A stretch of 15,975 nt of DNA, from positions 1-15,975 of the forward strand of contig CAZWIF010000026.1 of the NCBI GenBank assembly GCA_964634355.1, given 5' to 3'. The stretch comes from CAKPSH01 sp964634355. Lineage in GTDB: Bacteria > Bacillota > Clostridia > TANB77 > CAG-508. Position numbers and translations under genes: made by a program. The notes under the pieces are model-generated. The model searched no databases and was not told the DNA's origin. It saw nothing but the letters and a program-made list of their open reading frames with translations. Every line of letters starts with the position of its first letter. The stretch's first letter is position 1. Positions 5,362 through 13,600 of this stretch are shown piece after piece.

Positions 5362-6180
5362 CTAAAACAATTGTATATACTCTTTTACAATATTTTTAAA
5401 CATATATTTTACTCTATCGGCTGTTTCACTAACATCTTCATGAGATAATTCTTTCTTTTCAATTCCAGCAGCCATGTTTGTTATACATGATACTCCTGTT
5501 ATTTTCATCCCACAGTGCTTAGCTATTATAGCTTCTGGAACTGTAGACATACCAACAGCGTCTGCACCTAATGTACGTAAAGCTCTAATTTCTGCTGGGG
5601 TTTCAAAATTAGGCCCTTTCATATAAGCATATACTCCTTTTTGAGCACAATTAGTGTATTTATTTATGATATCAAAGAGTTTTTCTGAAAGTTCTTTATC
5701 ATATACTTGAGACATGCCAGGAAAACGAACTCCAAATTCATCTAAATTTTTACCACTTAAGGCAGATTCGGCGAAAAAAGATAAGTGGTCTGTTATGACC
5801 ATAAAATCTCCAGTTTGAAAAGCTAAATTTATTCCACCAGCAGCATTTGTAAGTAATAAGTTATCTATTCCTAGCAAATGAAAAACTCTAATAGGAAAGG
5901 TAACTTTTTTTAAATCATAGCCTTCATAATAATGAAATCTTCCATTCATTGCAATTACAGGAACATTGTTAATGGTTCCAACTAATAGTTCCCCAGCATG
6001 TCCAGCAACTGTAGAAACTGGAAATCCGGGAATGTCATTATATTTAATAGTAATCAAATTTTCAAAATCCTCAGTTAAAACACCAAGACCAGAACCTAAT
6101 ATTATAGCAATTCTAGGTGTTGTTGAGCCAATTTGTTTTTTTATATAATCAGCAGCTTTTTGATAATCTTCTAATTCCAT
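5362..6180 (-). CDS. punA: Purine-nucleoside phosphorylase (trimeric type)
   Basis: The enzyme splits purine nucleosides, chiefly guanosine, inosine and their deoxy forms, with phosphate to give the base and (deoxy)ribose-1-phosphate for salvage in the cytoplasm. The 272-aa length equals Bacillus PupG. Motifs in order: IAIILGSGLG and TVAGHAGELLVG (phosphate site), MNGRFHYYEGY, LLLTNAAGGIN, GPNFETPAEIRALR (catalytic-site Glu), VGMSTVPEAIIAKH and SCITNMAAG, whose Asn is the 6-oxopurine-binding residue of this class. The ATG at 6180 follows AGGAGGA (6193-6187) at six bases; the in-frame ATG at 6213 overlaps the -10 box and is unlikely. It is a single gene with its own promoter. No purine riboswitch is seen before it. 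Confidence 0.96.
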   Translation of the reverse strand: MELEDYQKAADYIKKQIGSTTPRIAIILGSGLGVLTEDFENLITIKYNDIPGFPVSTVAGHAGELLVGTINNVPVIAMNGRFHYYEGYDLKKVTFPIRVFHLLGIDNLLLTNAAGGINLAFQTGDFMVITDHLSFFAESALSGKNLDEFGVRFPGMSQVYDKELSEKLFDIINKYTNCAQKGVYAYMKGPNFETPAEIRALRTLGADAVGMSTVPEAIIAKHCGMKITGVSCITNMAAGIEKKELSHEDVSETADRVKYMFKNIVKEYIQLF

Positions 6181-6211
6181 AAAATATCCTCCTAAACTTA
6201 TAATTAAAGCC

Positions 6212-6240
6212 ATTATATCATATGGCTAAGAAATAGTAAA
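6212..6240 (-). promoter_or_regulatory. Promoter of the purine-nucleoside phosphorylase gene
   Basis: On the minus strand, TTTACT at 6240-6235, a 17-bp spacer and an extended -10 TGATATAAT ending in TATAAT at 6217-6212. This leaves a leader of about 25 bases before the start codon at 6180. Confidence 0.65.
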
Positions 6241-6309
6241 GAATGCCCCACGTTTTTAACAAACGAGGAACATTCTAATAAAGACTGCAACGGCTTTTGC
6301 CATTACAGT
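6241..6309 (-). ncRNA. Candidate small RNA or tandem terminator after spoVAE
   Basis: Two adjacent hairpins lie on the minus strand. The first is 11 bp with an AAAA loop (6309-6299 with 6294-6284), followed by CTTTATT. The second has 14 pairs out of 15 with a five-base loop (6275-6261 with 6255-6241), followed by TTTACTATTT. Each has two G-U pairs on the minus strand that become C-A mismatches on the plus strand, so the folded RNA is the minus transcript. An extended -10 sits just upstream (6318-6313). At minimum the hairpins terminate spoVA transcription. A separate short RNA is possible. Confidence 0.45.
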
Positions 6310-6312
6310 TAA

Positions 6313-6341
6313 ATTATACCATAATTTTATATAATAGTCAT
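6313..6341 (-). promoter_or_regulatory. Possible promoter of the candidate small RNA
   Basis: On the minus strand, ATGACT at 6341-6336, a 17-bp spacer and an extended -10 TGGTATAAT with TATAAT at 6318-6313. A start at 6306 would fall on a G that opens the first hairpin. It lies within 50 bases after the spoVAE stop. Confidence 0.4.
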
Positions 6342-6361
6342 AAATGTAAAAAATTGTAAAA

Positions 6362-6751
6362 TTACTGTTTTTTGATTTTCGGTTTTGATATTAATGAGGC
6401 TATATACCCAAAGAATACAGCTGCAGCAATTCCACCGGCAGATGCCTTTACTCCACCAGTAAATGCTCCTATAATGCCAGATTCTTTAACTCCTTCTATG
6501 GCACCTTTAGCTAAATTGTAGCCAAATCCTGTTAATGGAACTGTTGCACCTGCACCAGCAAAATCTACTAAGTATTTATATATGCCAAGACCACCTAGAA
6601 TTGTACCAATTGTTACATATAAAACTAATATTTTTGCAGAAGTAAGTTTTGTTTTATCAATAAGAATTTGTGCAATAATACAAAGTATACCACCAACTAT
6701 AAAACACCATACGTATTGCATCCAATCTATATTACTAAAAAATTCAAACAT
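6362..6751 (-). CDS. spoVAE: Stage V sporulation protein AE (SpoVAE/SpoVAEb type)
   Basis: A 129-aa integral membrane protein. Hydrophobic segments lie at about 12-30, 42-60, 68-85 and 100-122, and the tail is basic (KPKIKKQ). The family pattern AGAGATVPLTGFGYNLAKGAIEGVKESGIIGAFTGGVKASAGGI is clear; SpoVAC shares the related AGAGSLIPITGFANSI motif. Together the SpoVA proteins form the inner-membrane channel that imports Ca-dipicolinic acid during sporulation and releases it on germination. An AGGAG site precedes the ATG. Third gene of spoVAC-spoVAD-spoVAE, so expression is expected in the forespore. Confidence 0.93.
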   Translation of the reverse strand: MFEFFSNIDWMQYVWCFIVGGILCIIAQILIDKTKLTSAKILVLYVTIGTILGGLGIYKYLVDFAGAGATVPLTGFGYNLAKGAIEGVKESGIIGAFTGGVKASAGGIAAAVFFGYIASLISKPKIKKQ

Positions 6752-6782
6752 GTTCTTATCTCCTTTCTAAAATTGCTATTTG

Positions 6783-6810
6783 TGAGACAAAAACTCAGTC
6801 CCTTGTCTCA
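6783..6810 (-). other. Inverted repeat covering the spoVAD stop codon
   Basis: TGAGACAA (6783-6790) and TTGTCTCA (6803-6810) form an 8-bp stem with a 12-base loop. On the minus strand the SpoVAD stop TGA is the first part of the stem. There is no T tract, so it is more likely an RNA-stabilising or processing hairpin between spoVAD and spoVAE than a terminator. Confidence 0.4.
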
Positions 6811-7812
6811 TAACTCTATTGAAACTGCGTGGGCAATTCCTGGAATAGATTCTCCTTGTTGAGATGATGTTGAATTCATCAAAGCCCCTGTTGCAATTAA
6901 TAGAACTTTTTTTAGTTTCTTTTCTTGTAACTGCTTAAATACATAGCCAGAAAAAACAGTTCCGCAACAAGCACAACCACTACCACCAGAGTGAGTATCT
7001 TGTGTTTCTTTATCAAATATTAAAACACCACAGTCATTATAATTTGATTTTATATTATATCCATGAGTTTTCATCATATCTATTGTAATATCTTTACCGA
7101 TATGACCCAAATCGCCTGTTAATATTACGTCATAGTAACTAGGTGCACGTCCAGTATCTTTAAAATGAGTAAGTAGTGTATCTACAGCTGCAGGAGCCAT
7201 TGCTGCACCCATGTTGTTGGCATCTTTTATTCCAAGGTCTACAATTTTACCTGAAGTAATGTGAGTTATATAAGGACCATTTCCTGCTTTTGAAAGAACC
7301 ACTGCACCAGAACCGGTAACAGTCCATTGAGATGTAGGGGGTCTTTGATTTCCTAACTCTAGTGGAAATCTGAATTGCTTTTCTGCACTACAAAAATGGC
7401 TTGATGTAGCACATAATACATTTTGGGCAGCACCTCCATCTATGAATACACTTCCTAAGGAAATGGACTCTACAAATGTTGAACAGGCTCCAAATATACC
7501 GAAAAACGGTATATTAAGTTCTCTTAGACCAAAACTTGAAGAAATACATTGATTTAGCAAATCTCCAGCAAAGCAATAATCTATATTTTGACTTGGAATA
7601 CTTGACTTTGCAATTGCAAGATTAACTGTTTCTTTTATTATTTTACTTTCAGCTTTTTCCCAAGTTTCTTCACCCCAGAATTCATCATCTAAGCATTTAT
7701 CAAAATATGAAGCTAAAGGTCCATCAGCTTCTTTTGGACCAACTATTGAAGCAGTAGATGTTATAGTGGGTGGAGTATCAAATTTAATAGTTTGTAATCC
7801 TAATTTCTGCAT
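6808..7812 (-). CDS. spoVAD: Stage V sporulation protein AD
   Basis: A soluble 334-aa protein with a thiolase/ketosynthase-like fold; the Bacillus protein is 338 aa and binds dipicolinic acid. Visible motifs: TPPTITSTASIVGPKEADGPL at the N-terminus, the LLNQC...FGIFGACSTFVESISLGS segment (thiolase nucleophile-loop equivalent), ATSSHFCSAEKQFRFPLE, TGSGAVVLS, GAAMAPAAVDTL, LTGDLGHIGKD and the C-terminal SGGSGCACCGTVFSGYV and IATGALMNSTSSQQGESIPGIAHAV. It sits on the outer face of the spore inner membrane with the SpoVA channel. AAAAGGAG precedes the ATG. The 138-base space between it and spoVAC is long for this operon and contains a GC-rich repeat. Confidence 0.96.
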   Translation of the reverse strand: MQKLGLQTIKFDTPPTITSTASIVGPKEADGPLASYFDKCLDDEFWGEETWEKAESKIIKETVNLAIAKSSIPSQNIDYCFAGDLLNQCISSSFGLRELNIPFFGIFGACSTFVESISLGSVFIDGGAAQNVLCATSSHFCSAEKQFRFPLELGNQRPPTSQWTVTGSGAVVLSKAGNGPYITHITSGKIVDLGIKDANNMGAAMAPAAVDTLLTHFKDTGRAPSYYDVILTGDLGHIGKDITIDMMKTHGYNIKSNYNDCGVLIFDKETQDTHSGGSGCACCGTVFSGYVFKQLQEKKLKKVLLIATGALMNSTSSQQGESIPGIAHAVSIEL

Positions 7813-7885
7813 AAAAATTTCTCCTTTTCTAAAATAAATTGTTGTTTGTAGGGTAATTAAATTGTTTTATATAATTAAATATCTC

Positions 7886-7913
7886 TGTAGGGGCAGGCCT
7901 CGCGTCTGCCCTG
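7886..7913. repeat. GC-rich palindromic repeat, copy 1 (inside the spoVA operon)
   Basis: A GC-rich island in AT-rich DNA: TGTAGGGGC, a variable centre, then GCCCTG. GGGCAGGC (7891-7898) pairs with GTCTGCCC in the other arm (7904-7911), 8 bp including one G-U pair. Its ends match the copy at 14371-14397 while the centre differs. This is a REP- or MITE-like short element. Confidence 0.65.
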
Positions 7914-7950
7914 GAAATTGCAATAATTTTAAACATTATCATAATTTATT

Positions 7951-8546
7951 TTACAAAATAAAATATATAAGTCCTACCAAAATAGATGTGGAAATTCCAT
8001 ATACGAGTANNNNNNNNNNNNNNNNNNNNNNNNNNNNNNNNNNNNNNNNNNNNNNNNNNNNNNNNNNNNNNNNNNNNNNNNNNNNNNNNNNNNNNNNNNN
8101 NNNNNNNNNAAAATAAAATATATAAGTCCTACCAAAATAGATGTGGAAATTCCATATACGAGTACAGGACCTGCAACTGTAAACATTTTGGCGCCTACTC
8201 CCATTACGTATCCTTCTGATTTATATTCCATAGCAGGAGATACAATTGAATTTGCAAAACCTGTTATGGGAATTAAAGAACCTGCACCAGCAAATTTTCC
8301 AATTTTATTAAATAGATTAAGTCCGGTAAGAAAAGCACTTATACCAATTAAAATAATAGAGCATACAGTACCTGAAAGCTCAGTACTTAATCCCCTTGCT
8401 TGACATATATCTAAGATTATTTGACCTATACAACAGATAAGTCCCCCAACCCAAAAAGCATTAAAGCAATCTTTTAAAATTGGTGAATTGGGTGATTTCT
8501 TATCGACATAATCTTGATATTGTTTAGAATTTTCAAAATTATTCAT
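7951..8546 (-). CDS. spoVAC: Stage V sporulation protein AC, interrupted by an assembly gap
   Basis: A membrane protein of the SpoVA channel, reported in Bacillus to act as a mechanosensitive channel for dipicolinic acid release. Residues 1-145 read from ATG at 8546 (GGAGGT site, four-base spacer): MNNFENSKQY, then hydrophobic segments around 30-48, 58-78, 85-100 and 118-145, with the family motif FAGAGSLIPITGFANSI. The frame then enters 100 N. The 55 bases on either side of the N run (7955-8009 and 8110-8164) are identical. Removing one copy and the N run lets the gene read through GLIYFIL to a TAA at 7953-7951, 146 aa in all against about 150 in Bacillus. I therefore call an intact gene whose coordinates contain 155 spurious bases. 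Annotated as is, it would look truncated or falsely extended through X residues. Confidence 0.92.
7955..8164. other. 100-N scaffold gap between identical 55-bp ends
   Basis: N run at 8010-8109, exactly 100 bases, with an exact direct duplicate of 55 bases on its two sides. An overlap of 55 equals a common assembler k-mer size, so two contigs were probably joined across a gap that does not exist. Confidence 0.93.
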
Positions 8547-8844
8547 AATTACCTCCGTGGATTTTATTATAAATAGTTTTTACAGAAATTAGAAAAATAT
8601 TCAATTAAATAAATAAAATTTTAATTTTTAGGTTAAATGGATGATTTACATGAAAAGTAATTACAATTTAATTAAATTGATTAAGTTCGGATACTTGACA
8701 GTTTGATAAACTGTTAAAGAGATAAGTTTAAAATCTAGATCAGGGTTCAATCCTAGTATGAGGTATAGAAAAATTACCAATTAGATAAAATTGTATAAAA
8801 AGATAACAAAGTCGAAATAATAAATTTATAAGGGAGGTGTAGCA
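8547..8844. other. Intergenic region between spoVAC and the DUF378 gene
   Basis: No gene is seen in these 298 bases. The left part holds the spoVAC promoter. The right part holds a 16-bp perfect palindrome (8664-8679, CAATTTAATTAAATTG) and a 7-bp inverted repeat ACAGTTT/AAACTGT (8698-8704 and 8708-8714). The inverted repeat overlaps a TTGACA hexamer at 8695-8700, possibly an operator over a promoter of the DUF378 gene, though no good -10 follows. Confidence 0.4.
8574..8602 (-). promoter_or_regulatory. Sigma-G-like promoter of the spoVA operon
   Basis: On the minus strand, GAATA at 8602-8598 fits the sigma-G/sigma-F -35 (GHATR). After a 17-bp spacer, AAAACTA at 8580-8574 matches five of seven positions of the -10 CATWMTA. 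The start would be about 20 bases before spoVAC. Forespore sigma-G control is the known pattern for spoVA operons. Confidence 0.5.
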
Positions 8845-9036
8845 ATGAAAGTTATAGATAAAATTGCTTTAATATTGATTATAATAGGAGCAATAGTTTG
8901 GGGATTAATAGGTTTATTTAGATTTGACCTAGTAGCAGCATTATTTGGAGAAATGTCTGTTCTTAGTAGAATAGTGTATACCCTAGTTGGAATATCAGGA
9001 TTATGGGGAATAAAATTGCTATTCGATAATGATTAA
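8845..9036 (+). CDS. DUF378 family small membrane protein
   Basis: A 63-aa protein matching the DUF378 pattern: KVIDKIALILIIIGAIVWGLIGLFRFDLVAALFG, then SRIVYTLVGISGLWGI. Two hydrophobic helices (about 5-25 and 40-58) flank a loop with the conserved FDLVAALFG. It is predicted to sit in the cytoplasmic membrane; the family has no established function. AGGGAGGTG at 8831-8839 is a near-perfect ribosome binding site five bases before the ATG. It is a single gene, followed by its own terminator, on the opposite strand from spoVA. Confidence 0.9.
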   Translation: MKVIDKIALILIIIGAIVWGLIGLFRFDLVAALFGEMSVLSRIVYTLVGISGLWGIKLLFDND

Positions 9037-9054
9037 AAAGAGTAAATATATAAT

Positions 9055-9090
9055 AAAAAGGCTATTTGTATAATTCAAATGGTCTTTTTA
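9055..9090 (+). terminator. Terminator of the DUF378 gene
   Basis: A 13-bp stem including two G-U pairs (9056-9068 with 9076-9088) with a seven-base loop, ending in five T. Two further hairpins follow before tyrS, at 9093-9119 (10 bp) and 9138-9158 (8 bp). The three make a structured spacer with no T-box features. Confidence 0.65.
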
Positions 9091-9238
9091 TCTAATAGGA
9101 AAATCATACTTTCCTATTAAAGTAAATTTTAACGTTATCAAAATTCTACAAATTTTGAAATGGCTAAAAACCCCTTTTATTTTTACAATTTAATTTAGGG
9201 TAATTTCATTCTAAAAAAACTATACACTAAAAGATTTT

Positions 9239-9251
9239 TGTGATATAATAA
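9239..9251 (+). promoter_or_regulatory. Extended -10 promoter of tyrS
   Basis: TGATATAAT with TATAAT at 9244-9249. No good -35 lies 17 bp upstream, which is common for extended -10 promoters. Transcription would begin near 9256, about 34 bases before the ATG. The core TTGTGATATAATA also occurs before the 53-aa gene. Confidence 0.6.
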
Positions 9252-9289
9252 CAACAACATTGGTTAAAGACAAGAAATGGGGGAGTAAA

Positions 9290-10504
9290 ATGCCAAATAT
9301 AATTGAAGAATTAGAAAAAAGAGGATACATAGAACAATTAACACACGAAAAAGAAATGAAGGAATTATTTCAAAAAGAAAGTGTTAGTTTTTATATAGGA
9401 ATTGACCCAACAGCTAATAGTTTACATATTGGTCACTTTGTTGCATTAATGGTTGCTTCAAGACTACAAAAGGCAGGTCACAGACCTATCATTCTTATGG
9501 GTGGAGGAACTGCAGTTATTGGAGATCCATCTGGTAGAACAGATTTGAGACAAATGCTTACAAGAGAACAGCTAGACGAAAATGTAAAAGCAATAAAAAA
9601 ACAAGCTGAAAGGTTCGTGTCATTTGAGGGAGACAATGCAGCAATTATTGTTGATAACAAGGATTGGTTATTAGAGTTAAATTACTTGGATTTTATGAAA
9701 GATATTGGAAGTAAATTTACTATATCAAAAATGATAGCTCAGGAATGCTATAAGAATAGACTTGAGACAGGTTTAACATTTTTTGAAATGGGATACCTTT
9801 TACTTCAAAGTTATGACTTTTTATATTTACATGATAAATATAATTGTAAAGTACAAATTGGTGGAAATGATCAATGGTCAAATATTTTGGGTGGAGTTGA
9901 ACTGATTAGAAAAATGGGTTCAGAAGATTCTTATGGCTTAACATTTAAATTATTGACAAATTCAGAAGGAAAGAAAATGGGAAAAACTGCAAAGGGTGCA
10001 CTTTGGCTAAATCCTGAAAGAACTTCTCCATATGAATTTTACCAATATTGGAGGAATATAGAAGATACGTCAGTAAGAAATGTATTAAGTTTACTTACAT
10101 TTTTACCAATGGAGGAAATAAATAGATTATCTTCTTTAGAGGGCGAAAAAATAAATGAAGCAAAAAAGATAGCTGCATATGAGATTACGAAGTTGATACA
10201 TGGAGAAGAAGAGGCTAAAAAAGCAGAGAAGGCAGCTCTTGCTTTATTTAATGGAAATGGTGATACAGATAATATGCCAACTACAAAAATTGAAGATGCT
10301 AACATATCTATTGTTGACGCATTAGTTTTAACAGGAATAGCACCATCTAAAGGTCAAGCAAGAATATTAATTACCCAAGGAGGGGTTACTTTGAATGACC
10401 AAAAAGTTGAAGATATAAATTATAAATTATCTGATACAGACTTTGGAAATGGTTATGCTATTTTAAAAAAGGGGAAAAAAGTATATCATAAATTGAAAAA
10501 ATAA
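9290..10504 (+). CDS. tyrS: Tyrosyl-tRNA synthetase
   Basis: A class I aminoacyl-tRNA synthetase that charges tRNA-Tyr. It is 404 aa from the ATG at 9290, near the usual 400-424. The catalytic Rossmann domain has DPTANSLHIGH (HIGH at 46-49), the tyrosine-site segment YDFLYLHDKYNCKVQIGGNDQW and the KMGKT signature loop at 229-233, the counterpart of KFGKT in Bacillus TyrS. The C-terminal S4-type RNA-binding domain covers about 339-400 (VDALVLTGIAPSKGQARILITQGGVTLN). GGGGGAG at 9279-9285 marks the ATG at 9290. An in-frame TTG at 9260 lies about four bases from the predicted transcription start and has no binding site. Single gene, closed by a terminator. There is no room for a T-box leader. Confidence 0.97.
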   Translation: MPNIIEELEKRGYIEQLTHEKEMKELFQKESVSFYIGIDPTANSLHIGHFVALMVASRLQKAGHRPIILMGGGTAVIGDPSGRTDLRQMLTREQLDENVKAIKKQAERFVSFEGDNAAIIVDNKDWLLELNYLDFMKDIGSKFTISKMIAQECYKNRLETGLTFFEMGYLLLQSYDFLYLHDKYNCKVQIGGNDQWSNILGGVELIRKMGSEDSYGLTFKLLTNSEGKKMGKTAKGALWLNPERTSPYEFYQYWRNIEDTSVRNVLSLLTFLPMEEINRLSSLEGEKINEAKKIAAYEITKLIHGEEEAKKAEKAALALFNGNGDTDNMPTTKIEDANISIVDALVLTGIAPSKGQARILITQGGVTLNDQKVEDINYKLSDTDFGNGYAILKKGKKVYHKLKK

Positions 10505-10505
10505 G

Positions 10506-10532
10506 AAAAGGGGAAGGTTGTGTCCCCTTTTT
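10506..10532 (+). terminator. Terminator of tyrS
   Basis: AAAAGGGG (10506-10513) pairs with CCCCTTTT (10524-10531), ten-base loop, ending in T5, immediately after the tyrS stop codon. Confidence 0.85.
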
Positions 10533-10639
10533 AAAATTAATATTTATCTAAAATAAAAATTGTAGTTAAAAAGTATATTATAGTTGAAAATTATAGTAAA
10601 GAACTAAAAAAATATATGAAAGAAAGGATTGGTATAAAA

Positions 10640-13600
10640 ATGGTCAGAAGGATTTATGTACAAAAAAAAGAAGGATTTGATGTTGAAGCAAAAGGGGTCT
10701 TATTAGATTTGAAAGAAAGCTTACAATTAGAGAGACTTAATGATATTATTATCCTAAATAGATATGATGTTGAAGGTTTGTCCGAAGAAGTATTCGAAAA
10801 AGCGAAAAATACAGTGTTTTCAGAACCACAAGTTGATATATGCTTTGAAGAAGAATATCCTTTTAAACCTGATGATAAAATATTTGCAATTGAATTTTTA
10901 CCAGGACAGTTTGATCAAAGAGCAAATTCACTTGTAGAATGTCTACAAATAGTTGCAGGTGGAGGGATTAAGCCAGTTGCTAAAACCGCTAAGGTATATA
11001 TCTTATCTGGAAATATTTCAGATGAGGAACTAAGAAGAGTGAAGGCTTATTTAATAAATTCAGTTGATTCTAGAGAAGCCACATTAGAAAAGCATGAGAA
11101 ACTAGAAGATGAAACCGTTATCCCTGATGATGTAAAAGTTGTAACAGGTTTTACAGAAATGACTGATGAAAATGTAAAAGAATTCTATGAAAAGTATGGA
11201 TTTGCTATGGATATGGCTGATTTGAAGTTCTGCCAAAAATATTTTAAAGATGAAGAAAAAAGAGACCCAACAATTACAGAGATGAAAATGATTGATACAT
11301 ATTGGTCTGACCATTGTAGACATACTACTTTTTTAACAGGATTAGAGGTTATAGATATAAAGTGGGATTTATTACAAAAAGTATATGAAGATTATATAAA
11401 GACAAGAGAGTTTGTGTATGAAAATAAAAAAGCAAAAGATATATGCTTAATGGATATTGCAACAGTTGCGGTGAAAGAGTTAAAGAAAAATGGCATTTTA
11501 AAAGATTTAGATGAATCAGAAGAAATAAATGCTTGTAGTATAAAGGCAAATATTTTGGTTGATGGAAAACCAGAAACATATTTAATTATGTTTAAAAATG
11601 AAACACATAATCATCCGACAGAAATTGAACCATTTGGTGGTGCTGCAACATGTTTAGGAGGTGCAATACGTGATCCATTATCAGGAAGAACATATGTGTA
11701 TCAGGCAATGAGAGTAACCGGATGTGGAGACCCAAGAAAGTCAGTAGAAGAGACTTTACCAAATAAATTACCTCAAAAGAAATTAACAAATGAGGCAGCT
11801 CGTGGATATAGTTCATATGGAAATCAAATAGGACTTGCAACAGGTGGTGTTTATGAAATATACAATGAAGGATATGTGGCAAAAAGATTAGAAGTGGGAG
11901 CATTAATAGCTGCTGCTCCTGCTAAAAATGTAATAAGAACACGCCCAATGCCTGGTGACAAAGTGGTATTACTTGGAGGTAGAACAGGAAGAGATGGATG
12001 TGGAGGAGCAACAGGCTCTTCAAAAGCACAGAATAGTAATTCTCTTACATCTTGTGGAGCAGAAGTACAAAAAGGTAATGCACCAGAGGAAAGAAAAATA
12101 CAAAGATTATTTAGAAATGCTGAAGCTACAAAATTAATAAAAAGATGTAATGACTTTGGTGCAGGAGGTGTTTCCGTAGCAGTTGGTGAGTTGGCTGATG
12201 GATTAGTAGTAAACTTAGATAAGGTGCCTAAAAAGTATGAAGGTCTTGATGGAACTGAACTTGCAATATCAGAATCACAGGAAAGAATGGCTGTTGTTGT
12301 GGCAGACGAAAATGTAGAAAAATTTATAAAGCTTGCGGAAACCGAGAACTTAGAGGCTACAATTATAGCAGATGTAGTAGAGGAACCAAGAGTAAAAATG
12401 TATTGGAGAGGAAAGGCAATAATTGATGTAAGCCGTGATTTTTTAAATACAAATGGAGCTAAAAGAACTTCAAATGCAACTATTGTTAAACCAGATTATT
12501 CAAAATCATATTTTGAAAAAGAAGAATCTAAAGATATAAAAAATGATTGGATAAAAACAATAACAGATTTAAATTGCTGTTCACAAAAAGGATTAGTAGA
12601 GAGATTTGATAGTACAATTGGAGCTAATACTGTTCTTATGCCTTTTGGAGGAAAAGAACAATTAACACCAGAAGAAGGTATGGTAGCAAGAATTCCAACC
12701 TTGAATGGATATACAGATACGGGAACAATTATGACTTACGGTTATAATCCAGAGATTGCAATTTGGAGTCCTTTCCATGGAGCTGTTTTTGCAATAATTG
12801 AGTCAATTTCAAGATATGTAGCTCTTGGAGGAAATTATAAAAATGCATGGCTAACATTACAGGAATATTTTGAAAAGCTAGGAGCAGATGCTTCAAGATG
12901 GGGAAAACCTTTAGCTGCATTACTAGGAGCGTATCTAGTTCAAGAAAAACTTCAGATAGCAGCAATAGGTGGAAAAGATAGCATGTCTGGAAGTTATAAT
13001 GAATTAGATGTACCACCGACACTTGTGTCTTTCTGTGTTGGAACTGTAAACACTAAGAAGGTAATTTCAAGTGCATTTAAAAAAGTAAACTCTAAAGTAT
13101 TTTTATTAAAAACAAAAATAGATAAAGATTATTTACCAGATTTTGATGAGTTGAAGAAGAACTACGAACTAGTACATAGTTTAATTCAGGATGGAAAAGT
13201 TCTAGCTATTAGAACTATAAAAAATGGTGGAATAGCTGATGCTGTAACTAAAATGTGCATGGGTAATAAAATTGGATTTAAGTTTGAAAATGATAAAGAA
13301 TTATTTATGCCATTGTATGGCTCATTTGTAATTGAATTAAGTGAAGAAGTAGAGAATCACAAATTACAAATATTAGGCAATACAGTAGAGGAAGAAAAGA
13401 TAATTGTAAATTCAGATGTAGAATTTGATTTAGATGAATTAATAAAAGAGTGGGAAAAACCATTAGAAAAGGTATTTCCTACAAAGGCAGAGAAAATTAA
13501 AGAAAATAGAAATATTAATATATTATCAGATAAAAAATGTATATTGATTGCTAAGAATAAAGTTGCAAAACCACGAGTATTTATACCAGTATTTCCAGGA

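Noticed and set aside
7974..8546. 190-aa reading frame of SpoVAC running through the N block
   Set aside because: The frame after the gap is a product of the duplicated 55 bp and 100 N; the last residues (YSYMEFPHLFW) are the same DNA read in the wrong frame.
8641..8706. 21-codon frame MIYMKSNYNLIKLIK on the plus strand
   Set aside because: No ribosome binding site and no promoter in place; such frames are expected by chance in AT-rich DNA.
8690..8770. tRNA-like T-arm (GGGTTCAATCC) upstream of the DUF378 gene
   Set aside because: The loop is one base short, the T stem has a mismatch, and no matching acceptor stem, D arm or anticodon arm can be built. Probably chance.
9260..9289. TTG start giving a 10-residue longer TyrS
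   Set aside because: It would be about four bases from the predicted transcription start with no ribosome binding site; GGGGGAG points to the ATG at 9290.
10505..10640. Purine riboswitch or other regulatory RNA before purL
   Set aside because: Apart from the tyrS terminator the stretch is AT-rich without conserved riboswitch elements; no convincing promoter could be fixed either.
11102..13022. Long minus-strand frames opposite purL (for example 11592-11903, 12729-13022)
   Set aside because: They are antisense shadows of a fully conserved gene, with low-complexity Leu/His-rich translations and no start signals.
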